Assembly: GCA_905221605.1 (NCBI GenBank)
Contig: CAJNDS010002524.1
Coordinates: 841,634 to 905,633 of the forward strand
Origin: Symbiodinium natans
Taxonomy: Eukaryota; Sar; Dinophyceae; Suessiales; Symbiodiniaceae
Reading direction: 5' to 3'
Length of the DNA: 64,000 nucleotides
The notes under the pieces are model-generated. The model did no database searches, was not told the DNA's origin, and saw nothing but the letters and a program-made list of their open reading frames with translations. The translations under genes and the position numbers were made by a program. Position 1 is the first letter of the stretch, and every line of letters begins with the position of its first letter. This document shows positions 44,030-56,000 of this stretch, in pieces.

Positions 44030-45053
44030 GAGGATTCTGGAGGGCGCCCCGTCACCACCTGCGGCGGCATGACCTGGATCTCCCGGGCTGCTGGGAGTTC
44101 GGATTTTGGGGTTTCACCGACAATCCTATATCCCCCCTGGGGAAGTACTTGTTTATATAAAGCCCAAGGGGATGTTTAAACATCGTGCTTTTATTAAGGT
44201 TCTAAGGGGAGTATAGAATTCTTACTTAGCCAATAGTTGAACTTTAAATCCCTTGGGTTTCCTTTTTAGTAGGAAAAGTAAAGTTTCACCTTTTTTCCCT
44301 TGGTTACGGGAGAAGCAAGAGTCAATGCTGCAGATTCACAGCCCAAAACTCTGAACCTTGAATGCGGGATTTCCATCCTGCCTTGGCAGGGCCGAGACAA
44401 GAAGGATGCAGAGAGGTGCGTGAAAGACATGTGACTTCGGGGGCTTGCTGTAAAGACCTTCCTTGCTACTCTAAAATGCGCAGCAGTTCCCTAAGAAACT
44501 CTTCGTTTAGGGGTGCCCTTGTGCCTAATTGCTGGTTCCTTACGGGCTCTAAACCCTAAACCCTAAACCCTAAACCCTAAAGGGTTTTGGGCTTGCGGTG
44601 CCTGAACTAGGGCCTGAACCCTCAACCCTAGTCCCTGAACCCCAAACCTGGAGACCCCTTTTGATTCCTAGGTCAAGTGCACATGTTGGGATTCGCGCTT
44701 GGGGACCTATTGCGCCGACTTATTGGCTAAAGGGTTTTGTCTTTGTTTTGTCGACGGGGGCTGGGAGTGGCTTGGGATTTCACATGTTCCCTTCTTTGGG
44801 TTTAAGAGGGTCTTGCTTGGGAGTATTCTTCATTGGAACTACAGTTCACAAGGCAGGCGTTTACTCCAACGACTGGTGACCTATCTATACGATGGGGTTG
44901 GTTACCTGTCCTTGTGTAGGTGGGGGGAGGGGGCAAGGAGTACCCGAGTACCGACTATTTCGGTACCGAAACGGGAGCCAAGTCAACTCAGACGTGGAGG
45001 AGGCACCGTTCTTGGCATATCTCGATGTCCTCCTTGAATATGAGGATGCGTGA
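44030..45053 (+). CDS. 3' part of unidentified gene, at least 3 solid exons
   Basis: Exons 44390-44430, 44672-44733 and 44938-45053 join in one frame with canonical GT donors: GRDKKDAERCVKD, then MSSAHVGIRAWGPIAPTYWL, then KGVPEYRLFRYRNGSQVN and a C-terminus FLAYLDVLLEYEDA before TGA at 45051. An upstream candidate at 44030-44098 has two usable frames (one FWRAPRHHLRRHDLDLPG, the other RPVTTCGGMTWISRAAG). No family is recognised. It would be a small globular or membrane-adjacent domain with an acidic tail. Exons further 5' probably lie in 41.6-44.0 kb. Confidence 0.55.
44390..44430 (+). CDS. exon of unidentified gene (44-45 kb)
   Basis: Acceptor TGGCAG|G; GRDKKDAERCVKD plus AT; GT donor at 44431. 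Phase 2 with the next exon gives Met. Confidence 0.6.
44672..44733 (+). CDS. exon of unidentified gene (44-45 kb)
   Basis: Acceptor CCTAG|G; SSAHVGIRAWGPIAPTYWLK plus one base; GT donor at 44734. Confidence 0.6.
44938..45053 (+). CDS. terminal exon of unidentified gene (44-45 kb)
   Basis: Acceptor GCAAG|GA (44920 is an alternative); VPEYRLFRYRNGSQVNSDVE and so on to the stop TGA 45051-45053. Amino-acid composition is unlike repeat-derived frames. Confidence 0.65.
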
Positions 45054-45367
45054 CTACTGGACTACTGAGAACCATCAACATCGAGGAGTCGCCAGCCTAG
45101 ACTGGACGCAGGGGACTTGGCAACTCCCTCGCCCTCTGCGCGGACGACAGAATGCCGGCGCAGGCTTCACGTTGGAAACCTACATCTAAACAGCAAAAGC
45201 CAAAGCCCTAAACCCTAAACCCTAAACCCTCGACCTCATATCCTTTTTCGAACATGTAGGCGATGGAGGGCCGATGCCCACCCTGAACCCAGTAAGCTCA
45301 CGGTCTGGTGCTCTGAGTCTGAGAGTTTGAGTCTAGGACTTCTGGTGTAGCCGCCGGCCAGAGAATA

Positions 45368-45407
<40 letters not shown>

Positions 45408-45470
45408 TATATACATATACATATACGTAAACATATGCACATACAACTACAAAAACACATACAAATGCAA

Positions 45471-45548
<78 letters not shown>
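45368..45548. repeat. TATACA/ATATAC microsatellite
   Basis: (TA)n followed by about fifteen ATACAT units. Long ORFs on both strands here ([14 protein letters not shown]) are simple-repeat artefacts. Confidence 0.95.
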
Positions 45549-45694
45549 GGCATGTACGTACATGGCAACTCCCTAAGACCAACCCCCATAAAGCATAATG
45601 CATCTTGTTTACTTAAAACGCGGAGCTGCCTGAGACCATGGTGGCCTGAATGAAAAAAAACCAAAAAACCAAAAACAAAGACACATCTGAGCAG

Positions 45695-45800
45695 CCTCAG
45701 TAGCTGAATGAGTATGTGTTACACCTTTTGGGATACTACAATCCCCTATAGAACTGAAAGTGTACGCTTTGTTGGGCATTATGAACGCAGCAACTAAGCA
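45695..45800. mobile_element. MITE family G copy
   Basis: CCTCAGTAGCTGAATGAGTA ... ACACCTTTTGGGATACTACA ... GAACGCAGCAACTAAGCA. Second member with 30741. Confidence 0.7.
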
Positions 45801-46588
45801 GTAGAGTGCTCCAACCACAAAAACCAAAAAAAAGCAAACAAAAAAAATCGGGCGCTGCCCTGTCCGGGACCCGCAGGACTAATTGCCCGGATGTCGTGGT
45901 TCTATGTTTTCGTTTTTTGGTACCGAAACCACTAGAACCGAAAACAGCAGAACGAAAGAATCCGGGCACTAGAAGTGCCCGGGGCCCGGAGGACTGGTGC
46001 ACGGATTTTGTTTTGGGTGTTGTTGGTTCTGTTGGTTTTTGGGGTTCGGTGTAGCATTCCGAATGAATAAGCAATAACATGTACTGACGAGCATTTACAC
46101 AAGTTTGCCTTTCGGATCAGAAGTGTAGCGAGGAGGAAGACATGAGAAGTGCAGCGAGGAGGAAGGCAAATCTATTGAAAGGCTTGCTGTGCTAACTATT
46201 TCGCAAACCCAACAATCAATCCTTAACAACATGCAATTCATGTTGCGGCGACCTCTTCCAAAATGCTAGTTGAGCAAGTATGAGTCCCATCAAGCCTAAT
46301 AAGAATCCTCCTCCAAATCTGATTCAAGAGGGCTTTCCTATCAGAACCAATGGGAATGAAAAAGGAATCCTTTTTATATCCGCACCAAAGTATTCCAACT
46401 GCAAGGTCGCCACTATAAACCCTAAATCCCAACCCAGTAAACCCTGTAAACCCTTTGGACCCTATAAACCCTACAAACCCGAAACCCTCTAAACCCTAAA
46501 GCCTGTAAACCAAACCCTATAAACCCTATATAACAAAAAACTTACAAACCCCATAAACCCCATAAACCCTAAAGCCCGCAAGCCGCAG

Positions 46589-46649
46589 GGCGTTTCGGGA
46601 GGCGATCCTGACGCCTGCTTTCTGGTCCTGCTGCTCGGAGAAGAGGCGC
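46589..46649 (+). CDS. exon, unidentified gene (46.6-62.2 kb)
   Basis: Acceptor CCGCAG|G; AFREAILTPAFWSCCSEKRR; GC donor at 46650. A second frame (VSGGDPDACFLVLLLGEEAR) is also open; the first is preferred because its phases link to 47436. Confidence 0.5.
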
Positions 46650-49600
46650 GCTCTGCGCGGGTTTAGGGTTTAGGGTTTAGGGTTTAGGGTTTGGTTTAGG
46701 GTTGAGGGTTGAGGGTTTAGGGTTTAGGGTTTAGGGTTTAGGGTTTAGGGTTTAGGGTTTAGGGTTTAGGGTTTAGGGTTTAGGGTTTAGGGTTTAGGCC
46801 TAAACCCGAAACCCTAAACCCTAAACTACCCTTTGCTCCACCTCAAGGCTCCCGCCCCTACAGGTCACCCAACACCCCAAACCCTAAACCCTAAACCCTA
46901 AACCCTAAACCCTAAACCCTAAACCCTAAACCCCACAGCTTAAGGGTTTGGGGTTTAGGGTATGGGAGCCCACGGGAGACCGGATGCCAAAAGGGTATGG
47001 GTACTTTCCCCTTAATTGCTTTTGCGGCTTCCTGGGGGTTTCTTCTCAAAGTGGCGGCAAGAGTTAAACTTTCACGACATAAAAAGTGCCAAGCCGAGAT
47101 ACCGGGTACCAAGGCTGAACAACTTTCGTCTCCTCTTTCACCCATAAAATCAACATCGTCCCCTGTAAACCCTTCAGCAAACCCTAGAAACCCTACAAGC
47201 TTCATAAACCCTAAGGCGGGTGACAGGTATACTTAATGCTTGCTGGTTCTTAGTAGGGAATCGGTGTGGTACCCTGTATACCCCAATACATGCCCTTTGA
47301 GGACTATGTAGGGGCACCTAATTCCCCGCGCAGGGATAGAAGGAAACCCTAAACCCTAAACCCTAAACCCTAAACCCTAAACCCTAAACCCTAAACCCTA
47401 AACCCTAACTTTCGCCCGCGTGCCTTGCTGGCCAGGCCTCTGCACGTGCGCGCTGGGGCGCGAGGCAGCTCACGGACCACAAATCCCCAAGTTCATCCTG
47501 CCCATTGTAGTACCACAGACCGCAGGCTGTTTACGGAACATGCGAGTTCCCTGAACTCACCTTCGCACCCTCAACCCTAAACCCAAACATCCCTTAACCC
47601 CCCAGCCCCAAGATCCTCTCCGCCTCTTCTCCGCCCCGGCACATAGGCGCTAGCGTCCCTGAATCGCACGAAAAACAAAAATCCCCAAAAGGTTTAGGGT
47701 TTAAGGTTGAATTAGGGCTGCTAGGGTTCAGGGCTTCAGGGAACCCCCTTAACCACTTGTGGGCCGCTCCCTGCATTCCGCCCCCCGCGTTCAAATCTAA
47801 GGGACTATAGGAGGAGCCCTTATAAGGGACCGAAGGGTTCCTTGGGGGATATTTAGGGGCTACTTAGGCATATAGGGAGAAAAAGAAGTCTATGTCGGGG
47901 TTATATAAGGGAATAAGATTAAGGGTCCCTTCAAGGGGTCCCTCCTTATACCCCCTAAACCAAACCCTAAACCCTAAACCCTAAAATTCCCTCCTTGTAC
48001 CCCGCAACAATCCGCTTGGGCAAGGAATCGTCGAAGAGCTTAGCCCCGATCTCAGAGATGGCATGGGCTGCTTTGAGGGCTCTTTTGGGTTTAGGGTTTA
48101 GGGTTTAGGGTGTAAGGATTTTCTGGCTTTGGGGTTTTGGGGTTTTGTGGGCTTGGGGTTCAGGGTTTAAGGGTTTGAGGGGTTTGGGCTCCACCAGACT
48201 CCATCTCTGCAGGCCTTATTGACAAGTTTTGGCCCTGGATGAAGGCCAAAAAGGGTTGGATAAGGCAACCTCGCTAGAGTACCCTAAGTGCTAAAGGCTC
48301 TGGGAATTCTGTGTTGAACTTGCTGCATGGCTGGCCCCTTGCAAACCGCAACCCTAAACCCTAAACCCTAAACCTTAAACCCGAAACCCTAAACCCTAAA
48401 CCCTAAACCCTAAACCCCCAATCCTCAATCCCAAAGCCTTAAACCCCAAACATCCGGAAGCCCTAAGCTAGATCCCGTCAACCACCATAAACCACTATGG
48501 CCCCGCAGCCCGAAATCTCTAAAAGTTTGTATGGAACCGAAAGCCCCACAAACCCCTGGCAGGGGTGTGGGGCTCTCTGAATCTAGCTGAAAGGCATGGA
48601 CGAAGTGATCGAGGCGTTCCTGAAAGGGGCCAGGCCTGCACATCAGCAGAACTCAGGGGTTTCCGGGGGGTCTGGGGCGGACTTCAGGGATCACACGGGG
48701 TTCCTACTGGGGAATCTGGGTTCTGTGGTGGCTATTGTTGGGGTTTAATGATTGGGGTGTGGGTTCAAACCCTAAACCCTAAACCCTAAACCCTAAACCC
48801 TAAACCCTAAACCCTAAACCCTAAACCCTAAACCCTAAACCCTAAACGTCTCAGGGGTCTTCAGGATCTCGGGGTACGCATCGGTCCACTGTGGGTCTTT
48901 GTTCGTCACTTCTTGTGTGGGATTTCAAAGGAGTAGGAAACCCTAAACTCTAAACCCTAAACCCTAAACCCTAAACCCTAAACCCTGAACCCTGAACCCT
49001 AAACCCTTTGTTGGGGGGGGATTGTTAGCTGATGTTGGAGTAAACACCAGTTAATCCCTGAAACCCTGCCACCAAGAATCCAAACACAGTCCTCAGACCA
49101 ACTCGGACGCCCCAAACCCTAAACCCCAAACCCCAAACCCCTAAACCCCAAGCCCCAAAACCCCAAACCCCAAACCCCTAAACCCTAAACCCTAAACCCT
49201 AAACCCTAATCCCTAATCCCTAAAACCCTAAACCCTAAACCCTAAACCCCAACCCTAACCCCCCCAAACCAATTGCAGCCGCCACAGGGCCCAGTTTGGT
49301 GCGAGGCCCAACTGCAGCTCATGGGTTCTTTCTGTGCAAAGGGTTTAGGGTTTAGGGTTTAGGGTTTAGGGTTTAGGGTCTGGAAGCCCAGTAGTGCCCG
49401 TATTCCCTTTCTTTGGGGGTTAGGTTCCCTTACAAACCCCTTTTAAGCAAAACAGGGTACCCCTTTTAATCCTGGGTTACGTTACTGAGCATCCTAGGTG
49501 GTCTTGTTTTCTGGGCTTCGGATCCTTTTACGGGTTTAGGGTCTAGGGTTTAGGGCTTCGGGTTTAGGGCTCAGGGTTCAGGGATATTTTGGATGGTTCC

Positions 49601-52600
49601 GTAGGTCTTGCTTCTGGGCCCAGGATCCACTATGAACTCCAATTGGGTTTAGGCTTCTCAGGACCGAGCTGAGTACAGGAAGGGTTCCCACCGCAACCAG
49701 GCTTATGCGTCGAATCGTCGTATGGTAGTCTGGCAGGCATCAGGACCCTGTCTTGGACGTTCTCTGACCCCAACCCTACCCCCCCCCCCCCCCAAACCCC
49801 GAAACCCTAAACCTTGAACCCCAAAGACAGCAGCCCCCGAACTTCTTGGGTTGCACAGGTAGTAGACTCAATGACCCTAAGTGAGCGCGTCTGAGGATCA
49901 TCGGGTTCTTTCGGGTCTAACCCTAAGGTTCTCAGGAGACTCTGTCCTTTCAAGCCCGAAGATGGATGCGTGTTTTGTTGGGTGGGTGGGGAGGGGGGGG
50001 AAAGTGTACTCGGGTATAAAAGTTATAAGTCCCCTGAATAAGGTGAAATCCATACTTGTAAAGTACCCCAATGAACCGCCAACCCTGAACCCTAAACCCT
50101 AAACCCCAAACCCCAAACCCTAAACCCTACACCCAGGGTTTAGGGTTTTCAGGCTAAAGGGCATGGACTTTGTTGGGGTGGAACTGGGTTGACGCACCGT
50201 TGAGGGCTCTTCTTTGCCCGAGCTCCTGTGTCATAGAGGCTTTGGGGCTTTCGCGTCGTTTGTTTAGGGCTTGTAGGTTTTTTTTTGGTTTTTCGGTGTT
50301 CTTTAAGTGTTTTTGGGTTTTTTCAGTGGCTTTTAGGGGGTTTATAGGGTAGTTGAGGGGCGCACGCATCTCTTTGATCACGGCTGCTCCCGCTGGGCAA
50401 GCTGAGGACGGCCTGCTTTCGGCTAGGACCGGGCAGACCCGAACCATGTGGGAGGGAAATTTGATTTAGGTTTTTGTCGTCGTGAGACTCTAATATCCGA
50501 AGTCCTAAACCCCAAACCATATATAAATGAAGTACGCAAAAGCACCGTTAGACCCTCTACGCTCCGGCAATGTTTACTGCTCCTTGCCCTTAAACTCCTA
50601 AGCAACTGAATGCTGAAACCAGATCATCGTTGGGTCTTCTCGTGGTTTTCTTGCTTGGGAATTGAGTGTGCTACCTGAATAGGAACTATGCTGGAGCCGC
50701 AGGGTGGAATTTCGATGTGGGGGAACATGTGCAGTCCCCGTGCCCGACACCCGAAACCCTGCACTGAATTTTCGAGCCCCAACCCCGAAACCCGAACCCT
50801 TAGGCTCAAAACAGCCCCAAAAACCTTACATAAAGAAGGCCTTTTGGCCCCAAAAACCCGAAAGTAAGAGGTATTAGAGCCTCAGGGTCAAGATTGAGAG
50901 TCGATGTGGGCTGCCGGGCTGCCCCACGGCCTATGGAAACCGTCCCTCTCGCCTTCTCTGCTCCGGGCACAAAGTTGCCCGCATCGTGGGAACACACGCT
51001 CTTCCCTCAGCTATCTTTTAAAGGAAGTTGGGGACACTGTCTCGGATCGGAGACGGGGCATCGGCACGCACGCACGCACGCCAAGCAGGCCCAAGCAGGT
51101 CATACTCCGAAACCCCATGTGCAGACAAAGGTCTGTTTCCTAGTTGCAAGTACCAATCACGGCTCATCACGGGTATGGGGCTATCTGAGCTCCCCGAGCA
51201 GGAGAACCCTACTTGCGGGAGAACGTCTTCATGGCCTACCTTGACCATGCTTCACTCAGGCGGGATAGAAGAAAACCGGTTTAGGGTTTAGGGTTTAGGG
51301 TTTATGGTTGTCGCCCACGCCATACGATGTCGGGGAGTTCAGGGTTCAGGGTTTAAGGTTGGGGCGGGGCCTAAACCCCTAAACCCCTAAACCCCTAAAC
51401 CCCGGCTTATAGGGCCATAGGGTCTAGTCTGCCGGTGCACCTTCGAGGGATGTAATCTAGGGGCTGTCAATGCAGAAAGCCGCTTCAGATCATGTGCCCA
51501 GATGCCGAATCGCGAAGTTTGTTACCTCAAACCCTAAACCCTAAACCATAAATCCTGTGTCGTGTTTTGACCGGCGCGCTGGTTGTTGGAAGGTGAAGGT
51601 TGCCAGCTGTCCACATCCCAAACCCCCAAATCCTCAAACCCAGGTTTAGGGTTTAGGGTTTAGGGTGTCTGGCACTGCGCATGCACTTCTGGCAGTTCAG
51701 GGTTTAGGATAGAAAGGGTTCAGGGTTTAGGGCTACTTGGAGGTTCATGGGTACTTGCAAGTAGGGTTCTAAGTACGTTAAATAATACATAGCCATAGTT
51801 ACCGTACTTATGGCCCTACTTATGGGGTATTCTAATCCCCATTAAGGACAGTTCGTGTAAGGGGGAACGTCGCAAAGCTCGGCTCGGACGCGCGAAACTC
51901 CTTGAAACTCCCGCAAATGAGCCCTGGACTCCCTGGAAGCGAGGTTCATGGTACTTACTACCCAGTTGTAACTGTACTTATAGCCCACTCTTAAGCCCCT
52001 GAAGTGCCCTAAGAGGGTTATAAGTACAGTTATAAGCACAGTTATCAGTGGTGAATAAGCACCATGAACCTCCAAGTAACCTTACGAGCTCCCCCAAAAA
52101 CTACGCCAAGCCTCCGGAGCCCCAAGCCCTGAACGGTTGGGGGTTGAGGGTATACTTGGGGGTTCATGGGTACTCATAAGTAGGGTCGAAGTAGGGTAAG
52201 GTTCTAGCCCGATTCAGGGTACCTATGCCCCTACTACTCATGAGTACCCATGGACCTTCAAGTAGCCCTAAACTCTAAACCCTAAACCCTAAACCTTCAA
52301 CCTTAAACCCTAAACCCTAAACCCTAACCTCAAACACCTGGGACGCCTCTTTTTCTCTGGCAGCCTTCACGGTGCAGAGCACTTCCTCCCGTGGCTCCTC
52401 TCACTTTGCCAGTCCCAGGCGGGCAGTTTAGGGTTTAGGGGTTTAGGGGTTTAGGGGTTCAGGGAAATGTAGGGGTTTAGGGTTTAGGGTTTAGGGTTTG
52501 AGGTTCAGGGTTTCTTTCTCTCAGGGGTTCATGTAGCTTTATGTGGTTCCGTGTCGCCGGGTCAACGTTCAGGGTTATAAGTTTTCGGGTTTCGGGTTTA

Positions 52601-52986
52601 GGGTTTCTTCCTCTCAGGGTTCATGTACCTATATATGCGTGGCCGTAAAGGGATAGCTACATAGTAGCTTCAGGTCCCAAGTAACCCTAACCCTATAATC
52701 TACTCTAGAAAACTACCGACCGATGTGGGTGGGATGAACATTCTATCCCTCAAGAGTTCTCCGACAGGATCCCGAATTCAGACTGACGTCCTTAATTTAG
52801 GGGCTTTTTGGGTTTAGGGTTTAGGGTTTATGGTTTAGGGTTTAGGGTTTATAAATTAGGGTATAGGGGTAAAGGTAATCTATAGTCTGGTTTTGGGATA
52901 CGCCAGGGGGCCGAGGGGACCTCCAGACGGTGAACCATTCCCGCCTCCTCCGAAGGCCCTCAAATCTGTCATGCCCTAATTCCTAC

Positions 52987-53018
<32 letters not shown>

Positions 53019-56000
53019 ACCCTAAACCCTAAACCCTAAACCCTAATCCCTAAACCCTTGAGTCCCTGAAGCCCGAGCACCAGGAGTTTGGAAGAGTATT
53101 TGGGTTCGCCGGGCTCCCGGCGCGACTTTTTGCAGACTTTCAGGTCTGACTTTGGGGCCTGGGGTAGGGTTTTTAGGGCTTAGGGCTTATAGGGCTCAGG
53201 GTTGAGGGTTTAGGGTTTAGGGTTTAGGGTTGAGGGTGTCATAGAGGACTCACAAGAAAAAACATGATGCAGACACCGTAGGCGGTCGTGATTTCAGGCA
53301 TGATCGAAGTGCGCATTACCTGAGCTCTTGGTTTGTAGGGAATGGGGGAATAAGGTACCATATATCCCCTATATACCCTTTCAGGGATTCTTATGGTACC
53401 GAACCTATCGCCTTGCCCGACTCCTTGTGATGAAACGCCCCCCCCCCGAACTTCCCACCCCTTAACCTCAACCCCTACAGTAGACCTGTAAGCTCTAGAA
53501 GTGTGGGAAAAGCCGCAGTCGCAAATCCTAAGCCTCTAGCTCTATAAACCTGCAAGCACTCTGAAGCCTACAATCCCTCTAAGCCTTGCAAACAGCCATC
53601 TTATGACTAGGGCCCTAAACCCTAAACCCTGAACCCTAAACCCTAAACCCTAAACCCTAAACACCCTAAGGCCCCAAACCCAAGCCCAAAGGTCACGAGC
53701 AAAGTTCTCATCGACCCACCAGAGGGCCGTGGGTGTTGCCCTCAGGCTACGGTTTTTTTGTTTTTTAGGGTTTAGGGTTGAGGGTTCAGGGTTCAGGGTT
53801 TAGGGTTCAGGGTTCAGGGTTTAGGGTTTAGGTTTAGGGCTTGGGGCCTACTGTTTAGGGTTCGGGGATTTAACCCATCCTGGGCTTTCGGAATTGGCTC
53901 CGAAGCTCCTAAGCCCTAGAACTTCAGAACCCCCACAACAAAGCCTGAGCCCAATTTGGGCCTACGTACACCCTAAACCCTAAACCCTAAACCCTGAACC
54001 CTGAACCCTGAACCCTGAACCCTGAACCCTGAACCCTGAACCCTGAACCCTGAACCCTGAACCGTGACCAAGTCTAGTAACTCTGAGGCCGCCACTCTAT
54101 GTGGAGACCGACTCACTGATGCTCCAGCTGCTGGGCGAGCAGAGGCAGGGGCTGGGATGCAGGGTTTTGGGTTTAGGGTTTAGGGCTTTAGGGTTTGGGG
54201 TTTAGGGTTCAGGGTTCAGGGTCTAGGAATCAGAGTTTAGGGTTCAGGGTTTAGGGTTTAGGGGAACGCCTGAGCCCGCACTCAACTCGAAACCCCTAGG
54301 CTCTAGACCCCAGACCGACGCTAACCCCTATACAACGAAACCTAAACCCCAAAACCTGAACCCTAAACCCTAAACCCTAAACCCTAAACCCTAAACCCTA
54401 AACCCTAAACCCTAAACCCTAAACCCTAAACCCTAAACCCTAAACCCTAAACCCTAAACCCTAAACCCAAGCCAGGATCGTCCTGGCGCCCCCGATCCAG
54501 GGGCTCCCGGTGAGCGCTCCGCGGCCAAAGCCGCTGCTGGTGCGGACCCCATGGTTTGGGGCCTTTAGGGTTTAGGGTTTAGGGTTAGGGTTTACGGTTT
54601 CGGGTTTCGGCTTCGGGTTTAGGGTTTTAGGGTTTTCGGGCTTTCGAGTTTAGGGTTTAGGGCGTTTACGGTTTAGGGTTAGGGGTTATTGGGGTCTTGG
54701 ACTTGGTGGTGGGCGCTGAAGGTGAGTTGAGAGTTTGAGGTTTTGGGGGTTACCTGTAACCCCAATGAATAGCTAGGTAGGCCCTTGGGACCTTTTTGGG
54801 TTTAAGACCATCATCTTCAGGAATAAGTTTTTCAGAGGCTTTTAAGGGCCATCCTAGATAGGTGTAACCCATAAAGCTGTAGGGAATTGGGGTTACAGGA
54901 AGGGCATGAGAGCTAAGGGTTCTGGGGTTTTGAGGGGATAGGTTCAAGGGTTCGATGTTTGTGGGTTGGGATTCATTTTTTGGGGTTCAGCCTTGAAGAG
55001 CACATGAGCCCTAAAAGGGTTTATGGTTCATGTACCCTGGTGGGACTTACTGTGGTAGCGGGTATATGACCCAAGCTGGGCTCGAGGGAGGTTACCAAGA
55101 GTCGACTTCAGATTCTTGGGTACCACTGTGGTGCCACGGCTGCGCATGGTTGCGCCTAAGGAGTCGAGCATGCTCCCGGGCGATGTGCTCTACGTGCGCC
55201 TTGGCCGAGTACAGGTTGGTGGATCCCCCCGCTTCCACCCTACCTACTACCCAAAACAGAGGCCCCCACAAGGCTTAACTCTTAAGACCGTAAAACACCT
55301 AATCCTTGAAACGATTCAACCTACGACACTGATCCCAAAAACGCTAAACCGTACAACGCAGAAACCCTAAGACACAAAACGCTCACACCCTAACACGCTA
55401 AACCCTGAACAACTACACCAAAAACACCAAATCACTAAAACCCTCAACTTTGAGGGCCCTGAAACCCTAATCCCTAAGCCCGGAACCCGAAGCCCTAAAC
55501 CCCGAACCCTGAACCCTAAACCCGGAAGCACGGAAAACCCCCAACCCTGAACGGCCAATTTGGGCTTTTCAGGGCTCAGGGTGTAGGGTTTAGGATTTAG
55601 GGTGTAGGGCATCATTTAGGGTGCGGGGCATCCACCAGCCCCCTTAAAACCGTAGTCCCAAGACCCCCTCCCTAACCCCTAAACCCTGAACCCTAGTCCA
55701 TAAACCCTATAAACCCTAAACCCTACTTAACGCCAACTGTCAGGCCAAAGGGCCTGGAGTGTCGGCAGGCAAGCACCTGAGAGGTTTTTAGGGTTTAGGG
55801 CGTTCTTCAAGCACCTTATTTGAGGGGATTAGGGTTTAGGGTTCAGGGTTTAGGGTCAGGAGTTGGGGGGGGGGGGGTGGTGGTTAGAGTTTCGGGCTTT
55901 TGGGCCGTAGGCTTTGTCGATTCTGCGGATTAGCGACTAGAGTTTGGCGCCTGGGGCTTCGGAATTTTTACCCTAAGCCCTAAATCCTAAACCCTAAACC

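Larger units (their letters stand above)
45054..46588 (+). other. spacer between two unidentified genes
   Basis: Contains an ATAC-type microsatellite (45368-45548), a G-family MITE (45695-45800), a poly-A-rich repeat-poor block 45800-46260 with two related CCGGG..CCC..AGGACT..CGGAT boxes (45863-45895, 45978-46009), a tandem duplication of GTGCAGCGAGGAGGAAG-like units (46124-46165) and CCCTATAAA-type repeats (46430-46575). Confidence 0.6.
46650..49661 (+). other. introns of the 46.6-49.7 kb section
   Basis: Arrays of CCCTAAA (46876-46934, 47345-47408, 48770-48846, 48955-49005, 49190-49250) and TTTAGGG (46661-46797, 49340-49378), a hairpin near 47255-47330, a C-type MITE (49384-49498), and two ambiguous exon-like pieces at 48850-48930 and 49288-49338. 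Confidence 0.6.
49737..52363 (+). other. long noncoding stretch, probably one or two introns
   Basis: Poly-C (49780-49793), repeat-poor 50150-51250 with no convincing exon, degenerate telomeric text, and B-type MITEs at 51733-51817, 51938-52078 and 52153-52265, with a partial A-type element at 51824-51873. A possible small exon near 51472-51530 could not be confirmed. Confidence 0.5.
52419..55090 (+). other. introns of the 52.4-55.1 kb section
   Basis: TTTAGGG and TTTAGGGG arrays after 52427, CCCTCAA/CCCTAAA (52985-53060), TTTAGGG/TTCAGGG (53765-53840), CCCTGAA (53990-54065), a pure CCCTAAA array (54357-54469), and a hairpin of CTTTTAAGGG-type arms near 54775-54860. Confidence 0.6.

Noticed and set aside
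45298-45664. ORFs [28 protein letters not shown]
   Set aside because: Microsatellite translation.
45800-46080. tRNA or rRNA gene
   Set aside because: No cloverleaf with TTCGA-type arm or rRNA-like core was seen here or elsewhere by eye; a covariance-model scan would be decisive.
50154-51291. Cluster of overlapping ORFs of 60-116 codons at 50.2-51.3 kb
   Set aside because: Open frames overlap on both strands without motifs or splice partners; they look like chance frames in GC-rich, repeat-poor DNA.
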